NCBI RefSeq assembly: GCF_003590945.1
Contig: NZ_QYUK01000011.1
Coordinates: 1,950,001 to 2,014,000 of the forward strand
Source of the DNA: Oleomonas cavernae
GTDB lineage: Bacteria; Pseudomonadota; Alphaproteobacteria; Zavarziniales; Zavarziniaceae
Length of the DNA stretch: 64,000 nt
Direction of reading: 5' to 3'
Below, piece by piece: positions 17,348-26,402 of this stretch. The position numbers were made by a program, and so were the translations under genes. Position 1 is the first letter of the stretch, and each line of letters begins with the position of its first letter. The notes under the pieces are model-generated. The model did no database searches. It had not been told where the DNA came from and worked only from the letters and a program-made list of their open reading frames with translations.

Positions 17348-18106
17348 ATGAGCGGGATGCAGGGCTGGGCCGGGGAGATCCGCCTGGGCGACGGGGTCGC
17401 CCTGTTCCACGGCCTGGCCGGCGACCAGCACGCCCACAGCCATCACGCCATCCAGATCTGCGCCGGCGGCGGGATCGAGGTGACCGCCGATTGCGGCGCC
17501 ACCGTCGGCGCCGCTCTGGCCATCCCGGCCGACCTTCGCCACCGGCTGGCGCCGACCAGCCGGCCCGTGATGCTGGCCTATCTCGATCCCGACAGCAGCG
17601 CCGGCCAGGCGGTGGGCGCGTTGCTGGCCGGGCGGATCGGCACGCTCGATGACACGGTCGGGGAGCGCCTGGCCGCCATGCAGCGCCAGGCGGGACCGTT
17701 GCGGGCCTGGGCGGTCGCGGCGGCGGCCTTTCCCGTGCTGTCGCCCGCCGGCGGCCGAGGGCCGGCGGGCACGGTCGCCCGGGTCCAGGCGGTGATGGCG
17801 GCCGCCCTCGATGAGCCGGTGTGGCGGCCGCGCGACCTGGCCCGGGCGCTGGATCTGTCCGTCGATCGGCTGGGCCGCCTGTTCCGGGCCGAGAGCGGCA
17901 TGCAGTTGCGCAGTTGGCTGAAGTGGCAGCGGCTGCAGGCGGCGATCGGCCTGGCGCTGAACGGCGAGGATCTGACCCGGGCGGCCCATGGCGCCGGCTT
18001 TGCCGACCAGGCGCACCTGACCCGCACCATGCGGGCGACCTTCGGCATTTCCCCGTCCAGCCTGTTCGATCGCCAGCGAACGGTTTCGTTCAAGCCGCCG
18101 GCCTGA
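17348..18106 (+). CDS. AraC family transcriptional regulator
   Basis: A 252-residue regulator. The C-terminal 100 residues form the two helix-turn-helix domains of the AraC/XylS family (RPRDLARALDLSVDRLGRLF and the second HTH around AAHGAGFADQAHLTRT, ending FGISPSSL). The N-terminal part, with HAHSHHAIQICAG, looks like a cupin-type effector domain. It is transcribed away from the AruH-like gene and 44 bases ahead of the hydroxylase, so either could be its target. Confidence 0.88.
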   Translation: MSGMQGWAGEIRLGDGVALFHGLAGDQHAHSHHAIQICAGGGIEVTADCGATVGAALAIPADLRHRLAPTSRPVMLAYLDPDSSAGQAVGALLAGRIGTLDDTVGERLAAMQRQAGPLRAWAVAAAAFPVLSPAGGRGPAGTVARVQAVMAAALDEPVWRPRDLARALDLSVDRLGRLFRAESGMQLRSWLKWQRLQAAIGLALNGEDLTRAAHGAGFADQAHLTRTMRATFGISPSSLFDRQRTVSFKPPA

Positions 18107-18150
18107 TCCCGGCCCCACAGTACCGTCCATGTCGGGTCATGGAGGTTTCG

Positions 18151-19017
18151 ATGGGCAGGACAATCATTCGCTGGGCCGCCTATCCGCTGGTGGTCGGGAT
18201 CAGTGCCGCGGCGATCATCGCCATCACCCGCGCGGGACTGCCCTATTGGCCGTGGATGGTCGCGGTCTCCCTGGCCGGCATCGCGGCCGTCGCCGGGCTG
18301 GAACGGCTGGCGCCGCATCACGTCGCCTGGGCGGCAGACCAGGGCGACCTGAAGGCAGACCTCGCCCACAACGCGGTGAACCTGTCGGTGTTGCATGGCA
18401 GCGCCGCCACCCTGGGCCTGGTCGTCGCCGTGACCGGCAGCGCCGGGCTGTGGCCCCTCGCCCTGCCCCTGGCCGTTCAGATCCTGCTGGTCGGGCTGGT
18501 CATCGACTTCGGGCTCTACACCGTGCACCGGATCAGTCACCGGGTGCCCTGGCTGTGGCGCTTCCACGCCATCCATCACGCGCCGCGGCGGCTGTACTGG
18601 CTGAACGGCGAGCGGCGGCATCCGCTGCATGCCCTGATAATGGCGGGGCCTGGGATCAGCCTTTGCCTGGGGCTGGGCGCACCCGTCGCGGCGATCGCCG
18701 CCTGGCTGGCGCTGACCGCGGTCCACCTGGCGTTCCAGCATGCCAATCTCGACTACACCGTGGGGCCGCTGCGCCGCTGGCTCGGCACCGCCGAGGTTCA
18801 CCGTTTCCACCACAAGCGCGACTATACGCAAGCGGAAGTGAATTTCGGCGAGGTCTTCATGATCTGGGACCGGTTGTTCGGTACCTTCGAGGAACGCCCG
18901 GCGCCACTGGGTGCCGACGAGGTCGGGATCAGCCCGGACGATGTGCCGGCCGGCTATGGCGGGCAGATGGCCTATCCGTTCAGGCGGCGCCTGGCCTCGG
19001 CCAGGCAGGCATCGTGA
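18151..19017 (+). CDS. sterol desaturase / fatty acid hydroxylase family membrane protein
   Basis: A 288-residue di-iron membrane oxygenase-like protein. The histidine boxes typical of the family are present: HRISH, HAIHH and HRFHH, flanked by four hydrophobic segments. Members hydroxylate or desaturate lipids at the membrane surface; the bacterial substrate here is unknown. The ATG at 18151 is preferred over 18139 because GGAGG (18141-18145) sits at a correct distance. Its 3' end overlaps the convergent CCA transferase gene by 46 bases. Confidence 0.85.
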   Translation: MGRTIIRWAAYPLVVGISAAAIIAITRAGLPYWPWMVAVSLAGIAAVAGLERLAPHHVAWAADQGDLKADLAHNAVNLSVLHGSAATLGLVVAVTGSAGLWPLALPLAVQILLVGLVIDFGLYTVHRISHRVPWLWRFHAIHHAPRRLYWLNGERRHPLHALIMAGPGISLCLGLGAPVAAIAAWLALTAVHLAFQHANLDYTVGPLRRWLGTAEVHRFHHKRDYTQAEVNFGEVFMIWDRLFGTFEERPAPLGADEVGISPDDVPAGYGGQMAYPFRRRLASARQAS

Positions 19018-20177
19018 TCGGCCGCCAGGCCGCCGTCCAGCCACCAGGCCTCGACGGCGGCCAGCAGTTCGCCCATGGCCGGGCCGGCGGGAACGCCGAG
19101 CTTCACCAGATCGGCCCCGCGCAGGGGGAAGGCTGGAACCTTGATGATATCCAGCCGGCGGGCGAGATCGGGCTGGGCGTCGAGCAGGGCCCGGTCGACC
19201 GCCCGGCGGCGGCCGGCGCGATGGATCAGGCGCCGCAGGTCGGGGTCGGGGGCAAGCGGGTCGAGCGCCGCGCACAGCCGGTCGCGGTCGGCATTCGACA
19301 TTTTGAGGCGCTCGGCGACCTCGCGGCCCGCCCCCGGCCGGTCGGGCAGCAGGCTGGCCAGGCGCAGCAGGGCATCGCCGCCATCCCCGGCGGCGATCAA
19401 CCGGGCAAGGCGCGCCTGGTTGCGGGCGGCAGGCAACAGCGCCGGCAGCACGCCCACCTCGATCATCAGGGCGATGGTAGCCACCGCCTGGGGCAGGGCC
19501 AGGATCTTGAACAGCTCCGCCCGCACCCGTTCGCTCGACAGGCGGTCGAGCCGATCGCGGGCGGCGCGGATCGCCGCCACGGCCGCACCATCCGCCGGGC
19601 CCTGGGCGAAGCGGGCATGGAAGCGGAAGAAGCGCAGGGCGCGCAGATAATCCTCGGCTAGGCGTGCAGCGGGATCGCCGATGAAGCGCACGCGGCCGGC
19701 AAGCAGATCGTGGTGGCCGCCCACCGGGTCGAACAAGGTGCCGTCGGGATCGGCATAGAGCGCATTGATGGTGAAGTCGCGCCGGGCGGCATCGGCCGCC
19801 CAGTCGTCGGTGAAGGCCACGACGGCATGGCGCCCGTCGGTCTCCACGTCGCGGCGCAGGGTGGTGACTTCCAGCGGATGGTGATCGGCGATGACCGTCA
19901 CCGTGCCGTGGTCGATGCCGGTGGGCACCACGTGAAGGCCGGCGCGCCTGGCCAGGGCCATCACCGTCTGCGGCGTGTCGGGGGTGGCGATGTCGACGTC
20001 GAAGGGCTCCAGCCCCAGCAAGGCATCGCGCACGCAACCGCCGACGAAGCGCACACGCTGGCCGTCGCCGGTCAAGGCCGCGACGACGGCCCGGGTCCAG
20101 CGCGCCTCGCGCCAGCCGCCTTCGGGCAGCCTGAGCGGGGCCACGGTCGGGCCATCGCTCGCCGGGCCATCGCTCAT
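18972..20177 (-). CDS. cca: CCA tRNA nucleotidyltransferase / poly(A) polymerase family
   Basis: A 401-residue class II nucleotidyltransferase that adds or repairs the CCA end of tRNAs. The head domain shows FVGGCVRDALLG, the metal-binding DVDIAT and the RRDFTINALY motif, followed by an all-helical neck and body with EDYLRALRFFRF. The ATG at 20177 starts the known domain; an ATGA overlap with the DUF6111 gene is expected if the one-base loss there is repaired. Last gene of a four-gene minus-strand operon. Confidence 0.92.
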   Translation of the reverse strand: MSDGPASDGPTVAPLRLPEGGWREARWTRAVVAALTGDGQRVRFVGGCVRDALLGLEPFDVDIATPDTPQTVMALARRAGLHVVPTGIDHGTVTVIADHHPLEVTTLRRDVETDGRHAVVAFTDDWAADAARRDFTINALYADPDGTLFDPVGGHHDLLAGRVRFIGDPAARLAEDYLRALRFFRFHARFAQGPADGAAVAAIRAARDRLDRLSSERVRAELFKILALPQAVATIALMIEVGVLPALLPAARNQARLARLIAAGDGGDALLRLASLLPDRPGAGREVAERLKMSNADRDRLCAALDPLAPDPDLRRLIHRAGRRRAVDRALLDAQPDLARRLDIIKVPAFPLRGADLVKLGVPAGPAMGELLAAVEAWWLDGGLAADHDACLAEARRRLNG

Positions 20178-20448
20178 GGGGCGGCGCCTCGATCCGGCCG
20201 GGCACCAGCTTGCCGTCCTCGATATGCGCGGGCACATAGCGGCCGTTGGCATCGTCGCCGCGCAGGAAGGACTCGCCCAGGGTCACGACGATCACCAGGA
20301 AGACACCGACGCTGGCCAGCGGGATCCAGGGCAAGGGCCGCTTTTCCGGCGGCAGCTCCGCCCGCCACCGCTCCCACCGCAGCCAGAACAGATAGGCGAT
20401 GAAAGGCAAGGCGAAGGCGATGAGATAGAGCAGGACGATGCGCGCCAT
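20174..20448 (-). CDS. DUF6111 small membrane protein, frameshifted at its 3' end
   Basis: A short membrane protein with an N-terminal hydrophobic helix, a second helix around residues 44-60 and the family-like ending YVPAHIEDGKLVPGRIE. As read, the frame has no stop and runs on for hundreds of codons antisense to other genes. Adding one G to the run at 20178-20181 gives a TGA that overlaps the CCA transferase start codon as ATGA and a protein of 91 residues, the normal arrangement. The missing base is inferred, not seen. Function unknown. Confidence 0.7.
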
Positions 20449-20449
20449 G

Positions 20450-21094
20450 TCAGCCCTGCCCCATCTCTTCGGTAAAGCCCAGGCGCATGGCCAGGTTGAC
20501 GATCATGCCGGCGGTCGCGCCCCAGATGTAATGCTCGCCGAAGGGCATGGCGTAGAAGTAGCGGGTGGCACCGTTGTAGTCGCGGCTGTGACGCTCGCGG
20601 TTCTTGGGGTTCATGAGGAATTCCAGCGGCACCTCGAAGGCCGCCGCCACCTCGTCCGGGTTAGGCGTGAGCGCGAATCCGGGCCGCAGGAAGCCCACCA
20701 CCGGCGTTACATGATAGCCGGTACCGGTTTCATAGCCGTCGAGGAAGCCGGCGATGGTGACGAAACCGGGATCGAGGCCGATCTCTTCCTGCGCCTCGCG
20801 CAAGGCGGCTTCGACCGGGCCCGCGTCTTCAGGGTCGATCCGGCCGCCGGGGAAGCTGATCTGGCCGGCGTGGCTCGACAGATGCTCGGTCCGCCTGGTC
20901 AGCAGAACGCTCAGGCCTTCGGGCCGGTCGATGATGGGGACCAGCACGGCGGCACGGCGCAAGCTTCGGCCGGCGGGCACGAACTGGCGCATGCCCGGGT
21001 TGAGATCGAAGTCGCCGATCGCGGGATCGACGGGATCGCTGAGCTGGGGATCGTCCAGCGTGTGCCGCAGCCGCGCCTCGATTGCTGAACGCAT
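20450..21094 (-). CDS. NUDIX hydrolase, CoA pyrophosphatase-like
   Basis: A 214-residue NUDIX protein. The Nudix box is seen as GGRIDPED...EAALREAQEEIGL, with SSHAGQISFPGGR just before it, the signature of the CoA/acyl-CoA diphosphatase group (YeaB/NudL type). Mg2+-dependent hydrolysis of a nucleoside-diphosphate-linked compound is expected; the substrate is inferred. Its ATG overlaps the DUF1285 stop codon (TGATG), and its stop is immediately before the DUF6111 start, so it is firmly in the operon. Confidence 0.88.
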   Translation of the reverse strand: MRSAIEARLRHTLDDPQLSDPVDPAIGDFDLNPGMRQFVPAGRSLRRAAVLVPIIDRPEGLSVLLTRRTEHLSSHAGQISFPGGRIDPEDAGPVEAALREAQEEIGLDPGFVTIAGFLDGYETGTGYHVTPVVGFLRPGFALTPNPDEVAAAFEVPLEFLMNPKNRERHSRDYNGATRYFYAMPFGEHYIWGATAGMIVNLAMRLGFTEEMGQG

Positions 21095-21711
21095 CACGCT
21101 GCCTGTCCCCCCATGTCGCGGCCATCGAGCCGCCCGATCGGCCAGAACCGGCCCGACGACCACACGCCCAGCACCGGCGCGCCTTCCGGGCCGACCTGCT
21201 CCTCGGCCGCGTTCACCAAGTCATAAAACACCGCGCGGTTGATCAAGCCATCCAATTGGTCCCGGACCCGCACATAGGGCGAAGGCTCGCCGGTTGCCGC
21301 GTCGATCTCCACCCGCAGGGGGTGAGCCTCGTCGATCGCCATCTGGTCGTCCACATTGGTGCGCAGGCGAATCACCTGGGCCTCCCCTGCCCCTTCGATT
21401 TCCGCTCCCACCACCAGGAAGGGCGCATCGACCACGCGGATGCGCACCTTCTCGACCGGCGTCACCAGGTAGTAGTGGCCGTCGGCCTCACGCTTGAGAA
21501 TGGTCGAGAACAGGCGCACCAGCGCGATCCGCCCGATCGGCGATTTCATGTAGTGCCAGGAACCGTCACGGCGGATTTCGATGTCCATGTCGCCGCAGAA
21601 CGGCGGATTCCATAGGTGGATGGGCGGCAGGCCGCGCGCCGCCTTGCCTGCGGCCGCTGCGGCCTGGGCCAGGCCTTGGGCATCGGGTACCTGCGCCGGC
21701 GTGTCGTTCAT
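21094..21711 (-). CDS. DUF1285 domain protein
   Basis: A 205-residue cytoplasmic protein with the DUF1285 family features: PPIHLWNPPFCGDMDIEI near the N-terminus, then WHYMKSPIGR and LVRLFSTIL. The structure of relatives is a beta-rich domain; the function is unknown. It is the first gene of DUF1285-NUDIX-DUF6111-cca, a conserved order in alphaproteobacteria as I recall it. The ATG at 21711 is preferred to an upstream in-frame one because the family begins near there. Confidence 0.85.
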   Translation of the reverse strand: MNDTPAQVPDAQGLAQAAAAAGKAARGLPPIHLWNPPFCGDMDIEIRRDGSWHYMKSPIGRIALVRLFSTILKREADGHYYLVTPVEKVRIRVVDAPFLVVGAEIEGAGEAQVIRLRTNVDDQMAIDEAHPLRVEIDAATGEPSPYVRVRDQLDGLINRAVFYDLVNAAEEQVGPEGAPVLGVWSSGRFWPIGRLDGRDMGGQAA

Positions 21712-21806
21712 TTCCGTCCCTTGCCAACCGGGGTCACAGCGTGGTGGTGACGCCGCCATCTTTCGGGTTAGCCTTCTACCCGAACGAACTCAATATAGTG
21801 AGCAAG

Positions 21807-22805
21807 ATGGCGAACGTCAGCGCAACGGACGAAGCCCTCGTCCAGGAAATCGACCGTTTGGGCGAAAAGCTCTCGAAGCTGAAGGCGGCGATCGGCGACG
21901 TCGTGTTCGGCCAGGAGAGCGTGATCGAGCAGACCCTGGTCACCCTGCTGGCCGGCGGCCACGGCCTGCTGGTCGGCGTGCCCGGCCTGGCCAAGACCCG
22001 CCTGGTCGAGACCCTGGGCGTGGTCCTGGGCCTCGATGAGCGGCGGATCCAGTTCACGCCCGACCTGATGCCGGCCGATATCGTGGGTTCCGAGGTCCTG
22101 GAAGAGGCCGAGGACGGCAAGCGCTCGTTCCGCTTCGTCCGCGGCCCGGTGTTCTGCCAGTTGCTGATGGCCGACGAGATCAACCGTGCCAGCCCGCGCA
22201 CCCAGTCGGCCCTGCTGCAGGCGATGCAGGAGGGCGAGGTTTCGATCGCCGGCCACCGCCACAAGCTGCCCCAGCCGTTCCATGTCCTGGCGACCCAGAA
22301 CCCGCTGGAGCAGGAGGGTACCTATCCCCTGCCCGAGGCCCAGCTCGACCGCTTCCTGCTGGAAATCGACGTCGACTATCCCGACCGCGACGCCGAGAAG
22401 CGGATGCTGATCGCCACCACCGGCGCCAACCAGCCGGTCGCCCGGCCGGTGCTGTCGGCCGACGAGCTGGCCGCGGCACAAGCCCTGGTGCGCCGGGTGC
22501 CGGTGGGCGAGTCGGTGATCGAGGGGATCCTGAACCTGGTCCGCTCGGCCCGGCCCGGCCCGGAAGGCCGCCCGGACCTGGGCAAGCTGATCGCCTGGGG
22601 CCCCGGCCCGCGCGCGGCCCAGGCCCTGATGCTGGCCAGCCGGGCGCGCGCCCTGATGGATGGCCGCCTGGCGCCTTCCAAGGACGATGTGATCGCCCTG
22701 GCCGCGCCGGTGCTGCGCCACCGCATGGCCCTGTCCTTCACGGCGCGGGCCGAAGGTGTCACCATCGCCCATGTGGTCGACCGGTTGGTGGAACCGTTGC
22801 GTTGA
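21807..22805 (+). CDS. MoxR family AAA+ ATPase
   Basis: A 332-residue AAA+ ATPase of the MoxR branch, thought to act as a chaperone for von Willebrand factor A type and membrane complexes. The Walker A motif is GVPGLAKTR, Walker B is LLMADEINRA, and sensor 1 is ATQNPLEQEGTYPLPEAQLDRF. It starts a four-gene unit with a DUF58 protein and two large membrane proteins, the usual partners of MoxR. It is divergent from the DUF1285 operon. Confidence 0.92.
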   Translation: MANVSATDEALVQEIDRLGEKLSKLKAAIGDVVFGQESVIEQTLVTLLAGGHGLLVGVPGLAKTRLVETLGVVLGLDERRIQFTPDLMPADIVGSEVLEEAEDGKRSFRFVRGPVFCQLLMADEINRASPRTQSALLQAMQEGEVSIAGHRHKLPQPFHVLATQNPLEQEGTYPLPEAQLDRFLLEIDVDYPDRDAEKRMLIATTGANQPVARPVLSADELAAAQALVRRVPVGESVIEGILNLVRSARPGPEGRPDLGKLIAWGPGPRAAQALMLASRARALMDGRLAPSKDDVIALAAPVLRHRMALSFTARAEGVTIAHVVDRLVEPLR

Positions 22806-22822
22806 TCGGAGGCTGATCACCA

Positions 22823-23692
22823 GTGCCTGTTTCCGCGCTTCAAGGCGAAGCCCTTGGTGCCGGCCTGCCGCCGTTGCTGGTCGCGGCCGAGCGGGTGGCC
22901 TCGACCGTCGCCCAGGGCGTACACGGGCGCCGGCGCGTAGGGATGGGCGACAGTTTCTGGCAGTTCCGCCCCTATCGCCCCGGCGACGAGATCCGCGACA
23001 TCGACTGGCGCCAGTCGGCCCGCGCTGCGCGCGTCTTCGTGCGCGAACGGGAGTGGGAGGCGGCGCAGAGCGTCTGGCTATGGGTCGACCGTTCCGCGTC
23101 GATGGCTTTCGCCTCGACCCGTGTCCTGCCCACCAAGGCCGACCGGGCCGCCCTGCTGGGGCTGGCGCTGGCCTCGCTGCTGCTGCGCGCCGGCGAACGG
23201 GTGGGCCTGCTGGGCCGCCATGCCCTGGGCCATGCCGGGCGCCATTTCCTGATGACGCTGGCCAATGAACTGGCCCTGCCCGGCGGCGCGCTGGAGAGCC
23301 TGCCGCCCATCACCGAACTGCCGCGCGATTGCCGCATCGTCATCCTGGGCGACCTGCTGCGGCCCGAGGCGGAAATCGAGGCGATCGTCGAAGGCTTTGC
23401 CGCCCGGGGCATCGCCGGCCACCTGGTGCAGGTGCTGGACCCGGCCGAGATCGACTTCCCCTATGCCGGCCGCAACCGCTTCGTCGGGCCCGAGGCCGAG
23501 GGCACGCTGCTGGTGGGGCGGACGGAATCCCTGGCCGAGGCCTACCGCACCCGCATGGCCGATCATCGCCAAAGCGTCGAGGATATCGCCCGGCGCAGCG
23601 GCTGGACCGTGATCCATCATCGCACCGACCGGCCGGCCGAGGCCGCCCTGCTGGCCTTGTTCTTAGGTCTGGCCGACCTGGGGAGGCGTTGA
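22823..23692 (+). CDS. DUF58 domain protein
   Basis: A 289-residue cytoplasmic protein starting at a GTG. The DUF58 core is seen as RRVGMGDSFWQFRPYRPGDEIRDIDWRQSAR, preceding a von Willebrand A-like fold with DRSASM as the metal-site motif. DUF58 proteins nearly always follow moxR. Its stop overlaps the start of the DUF4159 gene by one base or so. Exact role unknown. Confidence 0.88.
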   Translation: MPVSALQGEALGAGLPPLLVAAERVASTVAQGVHGRRRVGMGDSFWQFRPYRPGDEIRDIDWRQSARAARVFVREREWEAAQSVWLWVDRSASMAFASTRVLPTKADRAALLGLALASLLLRAGERVGLLGRHALGHAGRHFLMTLANELALPGGALESLPPITELPRDCRIVILGDLLRPEAEIEAIVEGFAARGIAGHLVQVLDPAEIDFPYAGRNRFVGPEAEGTLLVGRTESLAEAYRTRMADHRQSVEDIARRSGWTVIHHRTDRPAEAALLALFLGLADLGRR

Positions 23693-26402
23693 TGCCGGGC
23701 CTTGGCATCATCGGCTTTGCCTATCCCTGGCTGCTGCTGGCGCTGGCGACCCTGCCCGTGATCTGGTGGCTGGTGCGGTTGACGCCGCCGGCCCCGCGCC
23801 AGATCAATTTCCCCGCCATGCGCCTGCTGCTGGACCTGGTGCAGCGGCAGGAAACGCCCGAGCGCACGCCCTGGTGGCTGATCCTGCTGCGCCTGGCCCT
23901 GGCCGCGCTGGTGATCGTCGGCCTGGCCGGGCCAGTCCTGAACCCGGTGAAACTGGCCGCCGGCAGCGGCCCCCTGCTGATCGTGGTCGACGACGGCTGG
24001 GCCGCGGCCTCGCGCTGGTCCGAGCGGATGGCCGCGATCGCCCCCCATGTCGCCGCCGCCGAACAGGCCGGCCGGCCGGTCCGCCTGCTGACCACCGCGC
24101 CGCAGGGCGACGGCCCGGCGGCGGCCCCGCCGCTGATGCCCTATTCGGAACTCAAAGGCCGGCTGGCCTCGCTCGAACCCCGGCCCTGGGCCATCGACCG
24201 CAAGGCGGCGCTGGCGGCCCTCGAGCGCCTGCCCGCCGGGGCGGTGACCGAGACCCTGTGGCTGGCCGACGGCCTCGACGAAGGCAATGCCGCGGCCTTT
24301 GCCGACAAGGTGACCGGCTTCGGGCCGGTAACCCGCCTCGACCTCGGCCCCGGCACCGCGGCCTTTGCGCTGGGGACGCCGGTGGTGAAGGACAGCGGCC
24401 TGGATCTCGAAGTCGGCCGGGCCCTGGCCGACGGGCCGCGCCGCCTCAGCGTGATCGCCCGCAACGAGAACGGCCAGGTGCTGGGCCGCAGCGTCCTGGC
24501 CATCGGCGCCGATGCCAAGGGCGCCGTCGCGACCATCGAGCTGCCGCCCGAGTTGCGCAACCAGATCACCCGGATCGACATCGCGGAGGAAAACTCGGCC
24601 GGCGCCGTGCGCCTGCTCGACGGGCGCTGGCGCCGGCGGGTGGTGGGCCTGGCCTTCGAGGGCGGCGACGAGGAAGTGCGGCCGCTGGTCTCCGAGGCCT
24701 TCTATCTGGAGCGGGCGCTGAAGCCCTTCGCCGATGTCCGCACCGCCCCCCTGGCCGACCTGCTGAAAGCGCCGCCCTCGGTGATCGTGCTGGCCGATGT
24801 CGGCCAGATCCCGGCGGCCCAGCGCCCGGCTCTGGAAGAATTCATCACCAAGGGCGGCCTGCTGCTGCGCTTTGCCGGGCCGCGCTTTGCCGCCTCGGCC
24901 GACGATCTGGTGCCGGTGCACATTCGCCGCGGCGACCGCAGCTTAGGGGGCGCCCTGTCGTGGACGCAGCCGGCGCCGATCGCCCCCTTCGCCCCGGAGT
25001 CGCCCTTCGCCGGCCTGATACCCAACCCGAGGTGCGGGTCTATCGCCAGGTCCTGGCCGAGCCTTCGCTGGAACTCGACGACCGCACCTGGGCCCGGCTG
25101 GCCGATGGCACGCCCCTGATCACCGGGGCCAAGCGCGGCGCCGGGCTGATCGTGCTGATCCATACCTCGGCCAACAATGCCTGGTCGAACCTGGCACTGT
25201 CGGGCCTGTTCGTCGACATGCTGCGGCGGATCGTCAATCTGTCGGAAGGCGAGGCAGTCGGCACCGGCGCCGACCGCAGCCTGCCCCGCTGGCCAGCCTC
25301 GACGGCCGCGGCCGCCTGGGCAGCCCGCTGCCGGGGGCCGGGCCCATCGCCTCGGCCGCGATCGAGGCGGCGCAGCCGACCCCGCGCAACCCGCCTGGTT
25401 TCTACGGCGACCCGTCGGCGCGCCGGGCCTTGAACCTGAAGCCGGCACTGGACGCCCTGGCGCCGCTGCCCGGCCATCCCGGCGTCACCGTCACCCTGCC
25501 GCAGACCGAGCCGGCGACGCCGCTGGGCCGGCCCTGATCGTGGCGGCGCTGATCCTGGCCCTGGTCGATCTGATGGTCGCCCTGCGCCTGTCGGGCCGGC
25601 TGGTCGGTGCTGCCGCCGCGGCCGTCCTGCTGGCCGGTGGCCTGACCGTGGTGGCCCCGGCGCGGCCGGCCCTGGCGGTCGAGGCGGCGGAAGCGGCAGG
25701 CACGATCCGCCTGGCCTATGTGGTGACCGGCGATGCCGCCGCCGACGACATGAGCGAGGCCGGCCTGCGCGGCCTGTCGCTGGCCCTGACCCAGCGCACC
25801 TCGGTCGAGCCGGGCGATCCCGTGGCCTTGAATCTCGAGGCCGACGACCTCGCCTTCTATCCGGTCATCTACTGGCCGATGGTGCCGGGCTACACCCCTC
25901 AGCGGTCGCGATCGCGCGCATCGACGGCTATATCAAGGCGGGCGGCGTGGTCCTGTTCGATACCCGCGATGCCAGCCAGGGCGCCGCCGTGGTGCCCGGC
26001 TTCGTTTCCTCCGCACCGGGCGAGCAGGCCCTGCGCGAGGCGCTGGCGCAGCTCGACGTGCCGGCGCTCACCCCCCTGCCGCCCGACCACGTGCTGACCA
26101 AGTCCTTCTACCTGATGCAGAACTTCCCCGGCCGCTACGACGGCGGGCCGATCTGGATCGAGGCCAATGCCAGCCCTGAGAACGATGGCGTGTCAGGCTA
26201 TGTCATCGGGCCCAACGACTGGGCCGCGGCCTGGGCGATCGACGCCCAGGGCCGGCCCCTGGCGGCGCTGGAGCCGGGCGGCAGCCGCCAGCGCGAACTG
26301 GCCCTGCGCTTCGGCGTGAACCTGGTCATGTATGCCCTGACCGGCAACTACAAGGCCGACCAGGTCCATGTGCCTGCCCTGCTGGAGCGGCTGGGCCAAT
26401 GA
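23692..26402 (+). CDS. BatA/DUF4159 domain membrane protein, broken by four one-base losses
   Basis: The N-terminus has two membrane helices with the BatA-like LNPVKL region (residues 1-90), then a large extracytoplasmic part, a central membrane helix (VAALILALVDLMVAL) and a C-terminal DUF4159 domain (IRLAYVVTGD...PVIYWPM, later GGVVLFDTRDAS). The reading frame changes near 25018, at the C run 25284-25287, near 25526 and at the C run 25894-25897. Adding one base at each gives a single 904-residue protein, the usual size, starting at 23692 and overlapping the next gene by ATGA. All four shifts have the same direction, which points to sequencing error. Partner of MoxR and DUF58. Confidence 0.8.

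Noticed and set aside
17578-20448. A minus-strand frame of over 900 codons starting as DUF6111.
   Set aside because: Only the first 90 or so codons are DUF6111-like; the continuation is antisense or out of frame to the CCA transferase, hydroxylase and AraC genes and results from one lost base.
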